Position numbers and translations under genes: made by a program. Shown here piece after piece: positions 7,667 through 16,053 of a stretch of 19,788 nucleotides of DNA; position 1 is the first letter of the stretch; the number at the start of each line of letters is the position of its first letter. The notes below the pieces were generated by a model. That model saw only the letters and a program-made list of their open reading frames with translations. It had not been told where the DNA came from and did not search any database. The stretch is from positions 1-19,788 of the forward strand of contig CAIUYS010000261.1 of NCBI GenBank assembly GCA_903903365.1, given 5' to 3'. The stretch comes from an uncultured Methylococcaceae bacterium. Its GTDB lineage: Bacteria; Pseudomonadota; Gammaproteobacteria; Methylococcales; Methylomonadaceae.

Positions 7667-8875
7667 TTAAGTCATCCTGCCAAAAATCAGCCGATCCCTT
7701 ATGTCTGCAACAGGCGCTTCTTTCTCCAGCAATTCCTGATACCAACTACCATCAATCGTGTCGCCATACAGTACAGCGCCTATTAGTTTGTTGGCTTTTA
7801 TGACCAGTTTTTTGTAGATGCCCAAAGCGGCGTCGGTAAAATGAATGCTTTCGCAACTGTCATCGCCCATAAAATCGCCGACAGAAAATAAATTAATCCC
7901 GGTCACTTTGAGTTTGGTGGCCGTTGGCAAAGTGATGTATTCGGCGACACCATGAGCGCTTAAATGATTGGCGCATACTTTGGCTTGTTCAAACAGCGGC
8001 GCGACCAGTCCAAAGGTATCGCCGCGATGTTGGATACATTCACCGACGGCATAAATACGGGGGTCGTAACTTTGCATCGTATCATTGACCACAATCCCTC
8101 TTTCACAATATAACCCCGCTTCTTGAGCCAGTGTTATATGGGGACGCACACCGATTGCCATAATAAACAGGTCACAGGCCAGTTCGCTGCCATCTTCAAA
8201 AACAACGGCTGTGATGTGGCCGTTTTCATCGCCGATTAACTGTCGGGTTTTGGCGGCCATCTTAAATTTTAAATGGCGTTGCTCCAGTTCTTTCTGGAGC
8301 ATTTTGCCGGCTTGTTGATCCATTTGCCGATTAAGCAAAACGTCATTGTTATGAATCACGGTAACGTCCATGCCTCTCAGAGCCAGTCCGTTAGCCGCTT
8401 CCAGACCTAATAAGCCACCGCCCAGCACCACCGCTTTGTTATGGCTTTTACTGTAAGTCAGCATTTTGTTAACGTCGACAATATCGCGAAAACTGATAAC
8501 GCCTTCCAGATCGTTGCCTGGAATGGCGGCGATAACCGCTTTAGATCCCGTGGCAATCAACAGTCGGTCATAACCCACAACGGTGCCGTCTTGCGCATGG
8601 ACTTTTCTGTTTTTCCGGTCTATGCGCACCACCGTTTTATCCACGCCCGCATGCAGTGTTATGCCGTTGTCGCTATACCATTGGCGGTTATTGATAAAAA
8701 TATCGTCAAGGGTTTTCTCGCCGCACAATACCGATGACAGCATAATGCGGTTGTAATTACCGTAAGGTTCTGCGCCGAAGACAGTAATGTTGTATTTACC
8801 CGGTGTGGCCGTTAGCAGTTCTTCTACGGTACGCATACCGGCCATGCCGTTACCGATAACGACCAGGCTAAGCAT
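7667..8875 (-). CDS. nasC: NirB-like FAD/NAD(P)H reductase subunit for nitrate reductase
   Basis: A 402-residue pyridine-nucleotide-disulfide oxidoreductase homologous to the N-terminal half of NirB, but ending before any [2Fe-2S] or siroheme domain. The FAD-binding VVIGNGMAG is at residues 5-13, the NAD-binding VVLGGGLLGLEAA at 149-161, and the second FAD contact RIYAVGEC at 273-280. In Klebsiella-type systems the matching protein (NasC) passes NADH electrons to NasA, whose C-terminal [2Fe-2S] domain is the likely acceptor. The position between nirD and nasA supports this. Its ATG overlaps the end of nirD by 8 bases, indicating translational coupling. Naming differs between organisms (the Bacillus equivalent is nasB), so the function is surer than the symbol. 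Confidence 0.85.
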   Translation of the reverse strand: MLSLVVIGNGMAGMRTVEELLTATPGKYNITVFGAEPYGNYNRIMLSSVLCGEKTLDDIFINNRQWYSDNGITLHAGVDKTVVRIDRKNRKVHAQDGTVVGYDRLLIATGSKAVIAAIPGNDLEGVISFRDIVDVNKMLTYSKSHNKAVVLGGGLLGLEAANGLALRGMDVTVIHNNDVLLNRQMDQQAGKMLQKELEQRHLKFKMAAKTRQLIGDENGHITAVVFEDGSELACDLFIMAIGVRPHITLAQEAGLYCERGIVVNDTMQSYDPRIYAVGECIQHRGDTFGLVAPLFEQAKVCANHLSAHGVAEYITLPTATKLKVTGINLFSVGDFMGDDSCESIHFTDAALGIYKKLVIKANKLIGAVLYGDTIDGSWYQELLEKEAPVADIRDRLIFGRMT

Positions 8876-9203
8876 GGGTAATACGGACTTGAACGCTACC
8901 GTTTTCTATACGGACAGGATAGGCCGGTATGGTTACCGTTTCATCTTCAAGACAGACCCCCGTTTCCAGATTGAAATGCTGTTTGTATAACGGTGACGAA
9001 ACCACCGGTTGGCCTTTAATGTCGCCGATTAAACCCCTTGATAATACATTGGCTCCGCCAAAAGGATCGTAATTATTAAGGGCATAAACGGCGGCCTCTT
9101 TAGGCATATAAAAGAGTGCGACCTGTTGGCCTTCAATCAGTGCGCAAATGCCGGAGTCCGGTTGCAAGTCATCAATCGTGCATACCTCTTGCCAGCGGGA
9201 CAT
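8868..9203 (-). CDS. nirD: Nitrite reductase small subunit NirD
   Basis: The small Rieske-fold subunit of NADH-dependent assimilatory nitrite reductase; it binds NirB in the cytoplasm. The 111 residues include the typical NVLSRGLIGDIKGQPVVSSP and KQHFNLETGVCLEDE stretches. The Cys-His ligand pairs of true Rieske proteins are absent (NYDPFGGAN and SPLYKQHF in their place), as in many NirD proteins, so no cluster is expected. The ATG at 9203 is chosen over a GTG at 9206 because a strong GGAGG lies 7 bases upstream. That ATG overlaps the nirB TGA by one base (TGATG), and the 3' end overlaps the next gene by 8 bases, so nirB, nirD and the flavoprotein gene form a tightly coupled block. Confidence 0.93.
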   Translation of the reverse strand: MSRWQEVCTIDDLQPDSGICALIEGQQVALFYMPKEAAVYALNNYDPFGGANVLSRGLIGDIKGQPVVSSPLYKQHFNLETGVCLEDETVTIPAYPVRIENGSVQVRITHA

Positions 9204-11740
9204 CACGCCACCTCCATGATTTTAAAGTGTTTCTGCTCATTTTCATCGGCGGGTCGAATTTGTCCACGTTCTTCGACAAAGACCACTTGGTCATCCGGTT
9301 GGTCACTGTTAATAAAGTGACGGAAGCGTTTTAATTTGGATTCATCATTAATCGTGGTGAGCCATTCACATTGATAGGTATCAATGACCAGCTGCATTTG
9401 TTGTTCCAGTTGCTCACACACTTCCAGTTTGTCGTCAATGACGACGGATTTTAAATAATCCAGCCCGCCTTCCATATTTTCGATCCACACCGAGGTGCGT
9501 TGCAACCGGTCGGCAGTGCGTACGTAGAAACTTAAAAAACGGTCGATGTATTTAATCAGGGTTTCTTTATCCAAACTGGTGGCGAATAAATCGCCATGGC
9601 GTGGTTTCATGCCGCCATTGCCACAGACATATAAATTCCAGCCGCTTTCTGTCGCGATAATACCGACATCTTTACTCTGTGCTTCTGCGCATTCCCGGGT
9701 ACAACCGGACACCGCAAATTTGATTTTATGTGGTGAGCGCAAACCTTTATAACGGTTCTCCAGTTCTATGGCCAGACCGACACTGTCATCGAGACCATAG
9801 CGACACCAATTACTCCCGACACAGGATTTAACTGTGCGTAACGATTTGCCGTAGGCATGGCCCGATTCAAAACCTGCGTCGATAAGTTCTTTCCAGATAG
9901 GCGGCAATTGATCGACCCGCGCACCAAAAAGATCGACGCGTTGACCCCCGGTGATTTTGGTGTAAAGATTGTATTTTTTGCCCACCATACCCAAGGCAAT
10001 CAGCATATCCGGACTAATTTCACCGCCGGCAATACGTGGCACCACTGAATAAGTGCCATCTTTTTGCATATTGGCCAAAAAGTTATCGTTGGTGTCCTGA
10101 AGCCCCAAGTGCTCTGTTTTTAGCACAAAGTCATTCCAGTAAGAGGCCAGAATAGAGCCGACGGCAGGTTTGCAAATTTCACAACCCCGACCTTTGCCAT
10201 GCTTTTCCAGTAACCCGGTAAAAGTTTTTATTTCTTCTACCCGAACCAAGTTGGACAAATCCTGACGGGTATAGGAAAAATGTTCGCAAATATCAGTGTT
10301 CACTTCAAAGCCCTGTTTTGCCAGTTCCGAATTCATGACTGATTTTAACAAAGCCGAACAGCCACCGCAGCCGGTTGACGCCTTGGTTGCCGACTTTAAG
10401 GCATCGATAGTGGTGCAGCCTGCTTCAATCGCCAAGCAAACCGCGCCTTTAGTCACATCGAAACACGAACAGATTTGGGCGGACATCGGCAGCGCATCCG
10501 GGCCCAAAACGACTGGTTCATCAGAGCGACTGGGCAAAATCAGTGCGTCAGGATTTTCCGGCAGCTCAATGCCATTCAAGCAATATTGCAATAAGGTGCC
10601 GTAACCGGAAGCCTCACCCACCAAGACCGCGCCCAGTAGCTGCTTTTTATCTTCGCTAACCACCAGCCGTTTATAGACTTCACTGTCACCGTTTTGATAG
10701 GTATAAACCAGTGCGCCCGGTGTTTTGGCATGAGCGTCACCGATACTGGCAACATCAACGCCCATCAGTTTTAGTTTGGTGCTCATATCCGCGCCGGTAA
10801 AACTGGCGGTATGGCCTGCCAGCTCGGCAACCACGGTTCGCGCCATTGCATAACCCGGAGCCACCAAACCATAGATCATGCCGTTCCAGAGGGCGCATTC
10901 ACCAATGGCATAAATATCAGGGTCTGAGGTAAGGCATTGATTGTTGATAACGATGCCGCCACGCGGGCCAACGTCCAGAGCGCAATCACGGGCAATATCA
11001 TCACGAGGACGAATACCGGCCGAGAACAACACAATGTCGGTTTCCAGCTCTTCGCCATCGGCAAAGCACATTTTATTCACACACTGGTCACCATCGGTAA
11101 TAAGACTGGTGTTTTTGCCGGTATGTACCGTTACCCCCAAATTTTCGATCTTGCGCCTCAACATGGCACCACCGGCTTCATCCAGTTGAACCGCCATCAA
11201 GCGCGGCGCAAATTCTACAACGTGGGTTTTTAAACCTAAATCCTGTAATGCCTTGGCGGCTTCCAGACCTAACAAACCGCCGCCGACCACCACGCCTACT
11301 TTGCCGTTTTTAGCGGCCGCCGCCATGGCTTCAAGATCTTCAATGGTGCGATAAACCAAACACTGCGCCCGATCATGCCCTGGCACCGGCGGTACAAAAG
11401 GGAAAGACCCCGTCGCCAGCACTAGTTTGTCATAACGGATAGTGATGCCTTTTTCTGAAACGACGGTTTTAGACTCGCGACAAATTTTAACTGCTTTATC
11501 ACCCATATAAATGGTGATGCCATGTTGCTCGAAAAATCCGGGTTCAACCAGTGACAAATCTTCGGCAGTTTTTCCGGAAAAAAAGGCGGAGAGATGCACC
11601 CGGTCATAAGCCGGTCTGGGTTCTTCACAAAAAGTGACAATTTCATAATCTTCGTTAGCGGGACTGGCAACCAGGTTGGCCAAAAAATGCTGCCCAACCA
11701 TACCGTTGCCAATGACGACCAGTGTTTTTTTAATATTCAT
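9203..11740 (-). CDS. nirB: NADH-dependent nitrite reductase large subunit NirB
   Basis: A cytoplasmic enzyme reducing nitrite to ammonium with NADH. Domains in order over 845 residues: FAD/NAD oxidoreductase (LVVIGNGMVG near the start, VGVVVGGGLLG at about 148-158, DIYAIGEC at about 275-282); BFD [2Fe-2S] domain with Cys424, Cys426, Cys458 and Cys461; a second BFD-like stretch with Cys520 and Cys523; ferredoxin-like half-domain (about 560-630); and the siroheme/[4Fe-4S] domain with Cys640, Cys646, Cys680 and Cys684 (SCVGSNWCRYG and SGCTRECAEA). All expected ligands are present. The ATG at 11740 has GAGGTGG just upstream and is preferred to a TTG at 11752. It lies 50 bp after the porin gene in the same operon. 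Confidence 0.96.
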   Translation of the reverse strand: MNIKKTLVVIGNGMVGQHFLANLVASPANEDYEIVTFCEEPRPAYDRVHLSAFFSGKTAEDLSLVEPGFFEQHGITIYMGDKAVKICRESKTVVSEKGITIRYDKLVLATGSFPFVPPVPGHDRAQCLVYRTIEDLEAMAAAAKNGKVGVVVGGGLLGLEAAKALQDLGLKTHVVEFAPRLMAVQLDEAGGAMLRRKIENLGVTVHTGKNTSLITDGDQCVNKMCFADGEELETDIVLFSAGIRPRDDIARDCALDVGPRGGIVINNQCLTSDPDIYAIGECALWNGMIYGLVAPGYAMARTVVAELAGHTASFTGADMSTKLKLMGVDVASIGDAHAKTPGALVYTYQNGDSEVYKRLVVSEDKKQLLGAVLVGEASGYGTLLQYCLNGIELPENPDALILPSRSDEPVVLGPDALPMSAQICSCFDVTKGAVCLAIEAGCTTIDALKSATKASTGCGGCSALLKSVMNSELAKQGFEVNTDICEHFSYTRQDLSNLVRVEEIKTFTGLLEKHGKGRGCEICKPAVGSILASYWNDFVLKTEHLGLQDTNDNFLANMQKDGTYSVVPRIAGGEISPDMLIALGMVGKKYNLYTKITGGQRVDLFGARVDQLPPIWKELIDAGFESGHAYGKSLRTVKSCVGSNWCRYGLDDSVGLAIELENRYKGLRSPHKIKFAVSGCTRECAEAQSKDVGIIATESGWNLYVCGNGGMKPRHGDLFATSLDKETLIKYIDRFLSFYVRTADRLQRTSVWIENMEGGLDYLKSVVIDDKLEVCEQLEQQMQLVIDTYQCEWLTTINDESKLKRFRHFINSDQPDDQVVFVEERGQIRPADENEQKHFKIMEVA

Positions 11741-11790
11741 AACCCACCTCAATAATTTTGATGCTCAAGCGTTTGTAACCGGCTGGGCAT

Positions 11791-13095
11791 TTAGAAATTT
11801 ATATTGCCCTGTACCCAGATTTTTTGGGTATCGGTACTGTATTGATCGGCGTTGTAATAAGCGTATCTCGCTAACAGGGTATAGTGTTTGCCAAATTTCT
11901 TGGACGCCATAAAATCCCACTCATTACCGTAATGCGTGTTGCCGGTGTCATCATAAAAGGCATGATAAACCCCGCTTAAGGTGACTTCCCCGCGATCCAG
12001 GCTGGTAGTGACTGTGCCGAACACATCCCGAATACCATTGTCAGGTGTGGTCAGGAATTGATCAGCCCAGCCCTGAAAGGCAAAGTTTGTACCCAACGGA
12101 GTTTGAAAAGCCTTATTTTTGCCAACGCCGTCAAGTTGTTCCATTGCGCCTTGAAAAGTGAACATATAAGCGGTAAAGCCGCTCATCAGATTGTAGCGGT
12201 TGACGGTATAGTTATTTGGGTTGCTCTGGTAATTAGATTGAATGCTCCATTCTGCCGTGTACTGCAGGCCGAAGTTGTCACTCAATTTGAACGAGTCCCC
12301 CTGTTTTTGATAATTGGTCAGGCGCAGCCCGTAAGTCTGGTTTGATTTGTAATAGACGGCGTTTGCACCGGGGTCTGTATAATCAAGCCAATAGCCATAG
12401 CCGACCATGTTTCCGTAATCACCCAGTTTATAATTAACGTTCAGTATCGGTGCGTTCACGCTTTCGGTCGTAGTTGTAATCGTTTTTACTCGGCCGATAT
12501 ACCCGGCATTAACGGTCAAACCGAACAACTGTTGATTGTTGTGGGTAATCAGAACCGAATCAAAGGTTTGTTGCAGTTGCCGCCAGCCCACATTGCCGAT
12601 AAAACGTTGGTCATCAAACTGGATGACTTGTCGCCCGCCCTTAATGACGGTATCCGCGATACCTGCATAACTGAGCCATAGCTGATCGAGTTCACTTTCG
12701 TAAGGATCGACAACCGTCGAGTATTCGGCTTTACCGTTACGCGTGCTGTTATAATTCGAGTCCATAGCATAGACGCCCTGATATTCGGCATAACCTTGCA
12801 AGCCGTGAAATACCGGCGAAAGTAAACCCAGTCGCAGGCGTGTTGTGACGGCATTGGCCGTTTTTGGCTGTCTTGCGGCAGGTGAACCATTAAGTAAAGG
12901 GCTTCTGACGTTGTCCTGATTGACGTTTTCAAAGCGGGTATTGAGATCAATTTTAACCGCCCCATTTTTACCGTAATGATAAAAGTTAAGTGCATCTTCC
13001 ACTTCTTGGGTAACACCCGCCATTGCCGAATGACTGGCTACGGATAAGGTCAACAGTGCCGCAGATAACGGAATTTTGCTTTTAATTTTGGGCAT
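11791..13095 (-). CDS. Outer-membrane porin of the alginate-export family
   Basis: A 434-residue outer-membrane beta-barrel. The signal peptide is residues 1-26 (basic MPKIKSK, hydrophobic core, cleavage after SAMA). Many alternating aromatic strands follow, and the chain ends in a terminal Phe (VQGNINF), the usual barrel-assembly signal. The GRQVIQFDDQRFIGNVGWRQ stretch is typical of the alginate-export (AlgE-like) porin family. It sits inside the nitrate operon between the ABC transporter and nirB, so I infer that it lets nitrate or nitrite cross the outer membrane; alginate export is unlikely because no alginate genes are present. The ATG at 13095 has AGGAAGG upstream. An 88-bp gap with a hairpin separates it from nrtCD. 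Confidence 0.82.
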   Translation of the reverse strand: MPKIKSKIPLSAALLTLSVASHSAMAGVTQEVEDALNFYHYGKNGAVKIDLNTRFENVNQDNVRSPLLNGSPAARQPKTANAVTTRLRLGLLSPVFHGLQGYAEYQGVYAMDSNYNSTRNGKAEYSTVVDPYESELDQLWLSYAGIADTVIKGGRQVIQFDDQRFIGNVGWRQLQQTFDSVLITHNNQQLFGLTVNAGYIGRVKTITTTTESVNAPILNVNYKLGDYGNMVGYGYWLDYTDPGANAVYYKSNQTYGLRLTNYQKQGDSFKLSDNFGLQYTAEWSIQSNYQSNPNNYTVNRYNLMSGFTAYMFTFQGAMEQLDGVGKNKAFQTPLGTNFAFQGWADQFLTTPDNGIRDVFGTVTTSLDRGEVTLSGVYHAFYDDTGNTHYGNEWDFMASKKFGKHYTLLARYAYYNADQYSTDTQKIWVQGNINF

Positions 13096-13121
13096 AATGC
13101 CTTCCTGTATAATAAGGTTTG

Positions 13122-13139
13122 GTTTCAGGGCGCTGAAAC
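13122..13139 (-). other. Intercistronic hairpin between nrtCD and porin
   Basis: GTTTCAG and CTGAAAC pair perfectly around a 4-base loop, 26 bp before the porin start. No U-tract follows. It may act on mRNA processing or stability and so set porin level separately from the transporter. Confidence 0.5.
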
Positions 13140-13183
13140 TTGGAAATAGTTTTTCTTAATGGAGATTTATAATTAGCTTGTCG

Positions 13184-14923
13184 TTAATGTGTGTGGTCAC
13201 ATTCGGCCAAAAAAGTCAGTAAACTTTCCCGGTATTTGTAATAATCAGGATGGGCAAGCAGCGCTTTGCGAGTGCGTGGTCTTGGTAAATCAATGATTTC
13301 TATTTTGCCGATTTTTGCATGAGGCCCGTTGGTCATCATCACCACGCGGTCGGCCAATAAAATGGCTTCATCCACATCATGGGTCACAACGATAGCGGTT
13401 ACGTGCGTACGTTCCCACACTTCCATTAATACTTCCTGCAATTCCCAGCGCGTTAACGAATCCAACATGCCGAAAGGTTCATCCAGCAACAGCAGTTTGG
13501 GGGACAGTGCAAAGGCACGGGCAATACCGACTCGTTGACGCATGCCATTGGACATGTCGCCCGCTTTTTTATGCAAGGCATCGCCCAAGCCGACACGGTT
13601 AAGATAATATTCAACAATATCATTACGTTCTGCTTTGGTGGCATGTGGATAAACTTTATCAACGCCCAAGGTGACATTTTCAAACGCGGTGAGCCAGGGA
13701 AACAGGCTGGGTGCCTGAAATACCACGCCACGATCAGGGCCTGCGCCATCAATTTCACGGTTGTCGAGTACAATACCGCCTTCGGAAATACTGTTTAAGC
13801 CCGCAGTCATGGATAAAACCGTGGACTTGCCGCAACCGGAATGGCCGATAATCGACACAAACTCGCCCTTTTTCATTTTTAAATCAAAGCCGTCCACGAC
13901 TTTAACGGTGCTGTTGCCATCGGGTGTCGGGTAAATTTTTGATAATTGTGAAAACTCCAGATAACGGGGTCTGCCCAGATCATCTTTACCCGGTTTTAAT
14001 AGGGCGCTGTCTATTTTCCAATCGTTACTGGTATTAGGCAGAACTTTGGGTAAGGTGATGATATCCGTGACCGAGTTTCCGGTTTTTTCCATGCCGATGG
14101 CCATCAGGTATTGGGTGATTTCGGCACGCAGTTTTTTAAAGTCTTCGTTATGGTTTAAGGCGGTCCTGTCACGTGGACGTGCGATATTGACAGGAAAATC
14201 AGGGCCAAAGGTTGCATTGGGGCCAGGGTTTAAGGCAATAACACGGTCAGCCATATAGATGGCTTCATCGACATCATTGGTAATCATGATGACGGTTTTC
14301 TTTTCTTGTTCCCAGATTTGCAAAATTTCATCCTGCAAGTTGCCGCGCGTTAACGCATCCAGGGCGCTGAGTGGTTCATCCAGCAACAAAATATCCGGAT
14401 TGGCCGCCAGAGCGCGAGCCACATTAACCCGTTGACGCATACCGCCTGATAATTCAGCCGGTTTTTTAGTCATGGCTGCGCCCAGATTAACCATACGCAC
14501 ATATTTTTCTGTGTGCGCCTTGCGTTGTGCGGCAGGCCAGTGTTTAAAAATCTCATCAACGGCCAAGGCTACGTTTTCATAAACCGTTAACCACGGCATT
14601 AGCGAATAGTTTTGAAACACTACGCCACGGTCAGGGCCGGGTGCAGTAATTGGCTTGCCCTGTTTTAACACCTCGCCGCTATCGGCCTTGATTAAACCGG
14701 CAATGGCTGAAATAAGTGTGGTTTTACCGCTGCCGGAAAAACCGACAATGGCGATAAACTCCCCTTTTTTAACCGTTAAATTAATATTTTTAAGGATTGA
14801 TGTTTCACCATAAGCGATACAAACATCCTTTAATTCTACCAACGGCAGATAAGGATCATTTGATGGCGATGGCTTTTCATTGGCCTCGTTAACCGCAACG
14901 ATTTTAAGTTTTGTGGCTGGCAT
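13184..14923 (-). CDS. nrtCD: Nitrate ABC transporter, two fused ATPase domains (NrtC/NrtD type)
   Basis: The cytoplasmic ATPase of the nitrate importer, with both nucleotide-binding domains in one chain of 579 residues. Domain 1: Walker A GFSGSGKTT at 61-69, signature LSGGMRQR at 158-165, Walker B ILLLDEP at 178-184, and an H-loop reading TNDVDEA, so Asn216 replaces the usual His. Domain 2: Walker A GHSGCGKST at 360-368, a deviating signature MSNGMRQR at 457-464, Walker B LLLLDEP at 477-483, and a normal H-loop THDVDEA (His515). The two ATP sites are therefore not equivalent. No C-terminal NrtA-like domain is present, unlike cyanobacterial NrtC. The ATG at 14923 has AGGAG 6 bases upstream and lies 13 bp after the nrtB stop; the frame stays open further upstream, but that part overlaps nrtB. 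Confidence 0.93.
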   Translation of the reverse strand: MPATKLKIVAVNEANEKPSPSNDPYLPLVELKDVCIAYGETSILKNINLTVKKGEFIAIVGFSGSGKTTLISAIAGLIKADSGEVLKQGKPITAPGPDRGVVFQNYSLMPWLTVYENVALAVDEIFKHWPAAQRKAHTEKYVRMVNLGAAMTKKPAELSGGMRQRVNVARALAANPDILLLDEPLSALDALTRGNLQDEILQIWEQEKKTVIMITNDVDEAIYMADRVIALNPGPNATFGPDFPVNIARPRDRTALNHNEDFKKLRAEITQYLMAIGMEKTGNSVTDIITLPKVLPNTSNDWKIDSALLKPGKDDLGRPRYLEFSQLSKIYPTPDGNSTVKVVDGFDLKMKKGEFVSIIGHSGCGKSTVLSMTAGLNSISEGGIVLDNREIDGAGPDRGVVFQAPSLFPWLTAFENVTLGVDKVYPHATKAERNDIVEYYLNRVGLGDALHKKAGDMSNGMRQRVGIARAFALSPKLLLLDEPFGMLDSLTRWELQEVLMEVWERTHVTAIVVTHDVDEAILLADRVVMMTNGPHAKIGKIEIIDLPRPRTRKALLAHPDYYKYRESLLTFLAECDHTH

Positions 14924-14936
14924 CACTGGCTCCTGA

Positions 14937-15953
14937 TTAGATATCATTACCGAAAGAGAATACTTTTTGAAACGACTGCATGACTCGATCCAGAATAAAA
15001 CCGATGATGCCGATGGTGAATACCGCCACCATGATTCGTCCCAAGGAATTTGAGCTGCCGTTTTGAAATTCATCCCAGACGAATTTTCCAAGTCCCGGAT
15101 TTTGCGCCAGCATTTCTGCGGCAATTAATACCATCCAGCCCACGCCGAGTGATAAGCGCATGCCGGTAAAAATATAAGGTAACGCCGATGGTAAAATGAT
15201 TTTTTTGATTTGGGTAAACCAGTTAAGACGTAACACTTTGCCCACGTTTACCAAATCTTTATCAATAGACGATACGCCGACGGCGGTATTAATTAAGGTT
15301 GGCCAAAGCGAACACAGCGTTACCGTAATGGCTGAGGTTAGAAAAGATTTTTCAAACCATGAGTCTTCGGTAGTCACATAAACTGCACTGACCACCAACG
15401 TTACAATAGGCAGCCAGGCCAATGGCGAGACCGGTTTAAAAATTTGAATCAGCGGATTGATGGCCGTGTTGACCACCGGACTCATTCCGCATAAAAGACC
15501 CAGTGGCACGGCGATTAGCGTGGCAATGACAAAGCCTGCAAAAACCGTGTAAAGACTGGTGAAAATTTTATCCAGATAAGTGGCTTGGCCGTTATAAGGA
15601 CGGGACTTAATAACAGCTTCCGGATTTTCTGCCAGTGCCTGGTCATTGCGTTCTTGCTGGTGTTGATAAAACTTAACTTCTTTGTCTTTCTCGGCAAAAT
15701 GCTCATCCAACAAGCCGCCCGCCTCATGCCAAACCGCAACAGGGCCGGGGATTGCGCCCAGACTGGTGTTGACTTTGGAGGCAGAAAAGCTCCAAAGCCC
15801 CAGAAACAACGTAAAAGCGATAATGGGCACACCCATAATCAGAAATAGTTGGCGAATTTGTTGGGCAGCGTTTTCACCCGCCGCTATTTTTACGAAAGGT
15901 ACAAACCAGGTTAAACCGGTTATGTTAAAAAATTTGATCAATTGGTTATTCAT
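14937..15953 (-). CDS. nrtB: Nitrate ABC transporter permease
   Basis: The inner-membrane permease of the nitrate importer, 338 residues, of the binding-protein-dependent (NrtB/SsuC/TauC) family. Hydrophobic segments are at about 36-56, 132-155, 180-195, 205-225, 268-285 and 305-325. The first is separated from the rest by a long charged periplasmic stretch (about 60-130), as usual in proteobacterial NrtB. The cytoplasmic EAA-type loop, which docks on the ATPase, is at about 237-260 (VGKVLRLNWF, then IILPSALPY). The ATG at 15953 has GAGGT 6 bases upstream. A 100-bp gap with a strong hairpin separates it from nrtA upstream, and nrtCD follows 13 bp downstream. Confidence 0.94.
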   Translation of the reverse strand: MNNQLIKFFNITGLTWFVPFVKIAAGENAAQQIRQLFLIMGVPIIAFTLFLGLWSFSASKVNTSLGAIPGPVAVWHEAGGLLDEHFAEKDKEVKFYQHQQERNDQALAENPEAVIKSRPYNGQATYLDKIFTSLYTVFAGFVIATLIAVPLGLLCGMSPVVNTAINPLIQIFKPVSPLAWLPIVTLVVSAVYVTTEDSWFEKSFLTSAITVTLCSLWPTLINTAVGVSSIDKDLVNVGKVLRLNWFTQIKKIILPSALPYIFTGMRLSLGVGWMVLIAAEMLAQNPGLGKFVWDEFQNGSSNSLGRIMVAVFTIGIIGFILDRVMQSFQKVFSFGNDI

Positions 15954-15998
15954 TTTTTACCTCAATGTGCGCTTTGGCAATAAATCATCTGTTAATGT

Positions 15999-16034
15999 CC
16001 GCAAGGATTGGCTCGTAGAGGCAATCCCTTGCGG
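15999..16034 (-). other. Intercistronic hairpin between nrtA and nrtB
   Basis: CCGCAAGGATTG (15999-16010) pairs with CAATCCCTTGCGG (16022-16034), a 12-bp stem with one bulged base and an 11-base loop. No U-tract follows. Such hairpins after binding-protein genes commonly protect the upstream mRNA from 3' decay, which would give more NrtA than permease. That role is inferred. Confidence 0.6.
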
Positions 16035-16053
16035 TTGCCCAACACGTTCAGCC

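Noticed and set aside
14924..15124. Longer N-terminus for the fused ATPase
   Set aside because: It overlaps the end of nrtB, lacks ABC features, and the ATG at 14923 has a good ribosome site.
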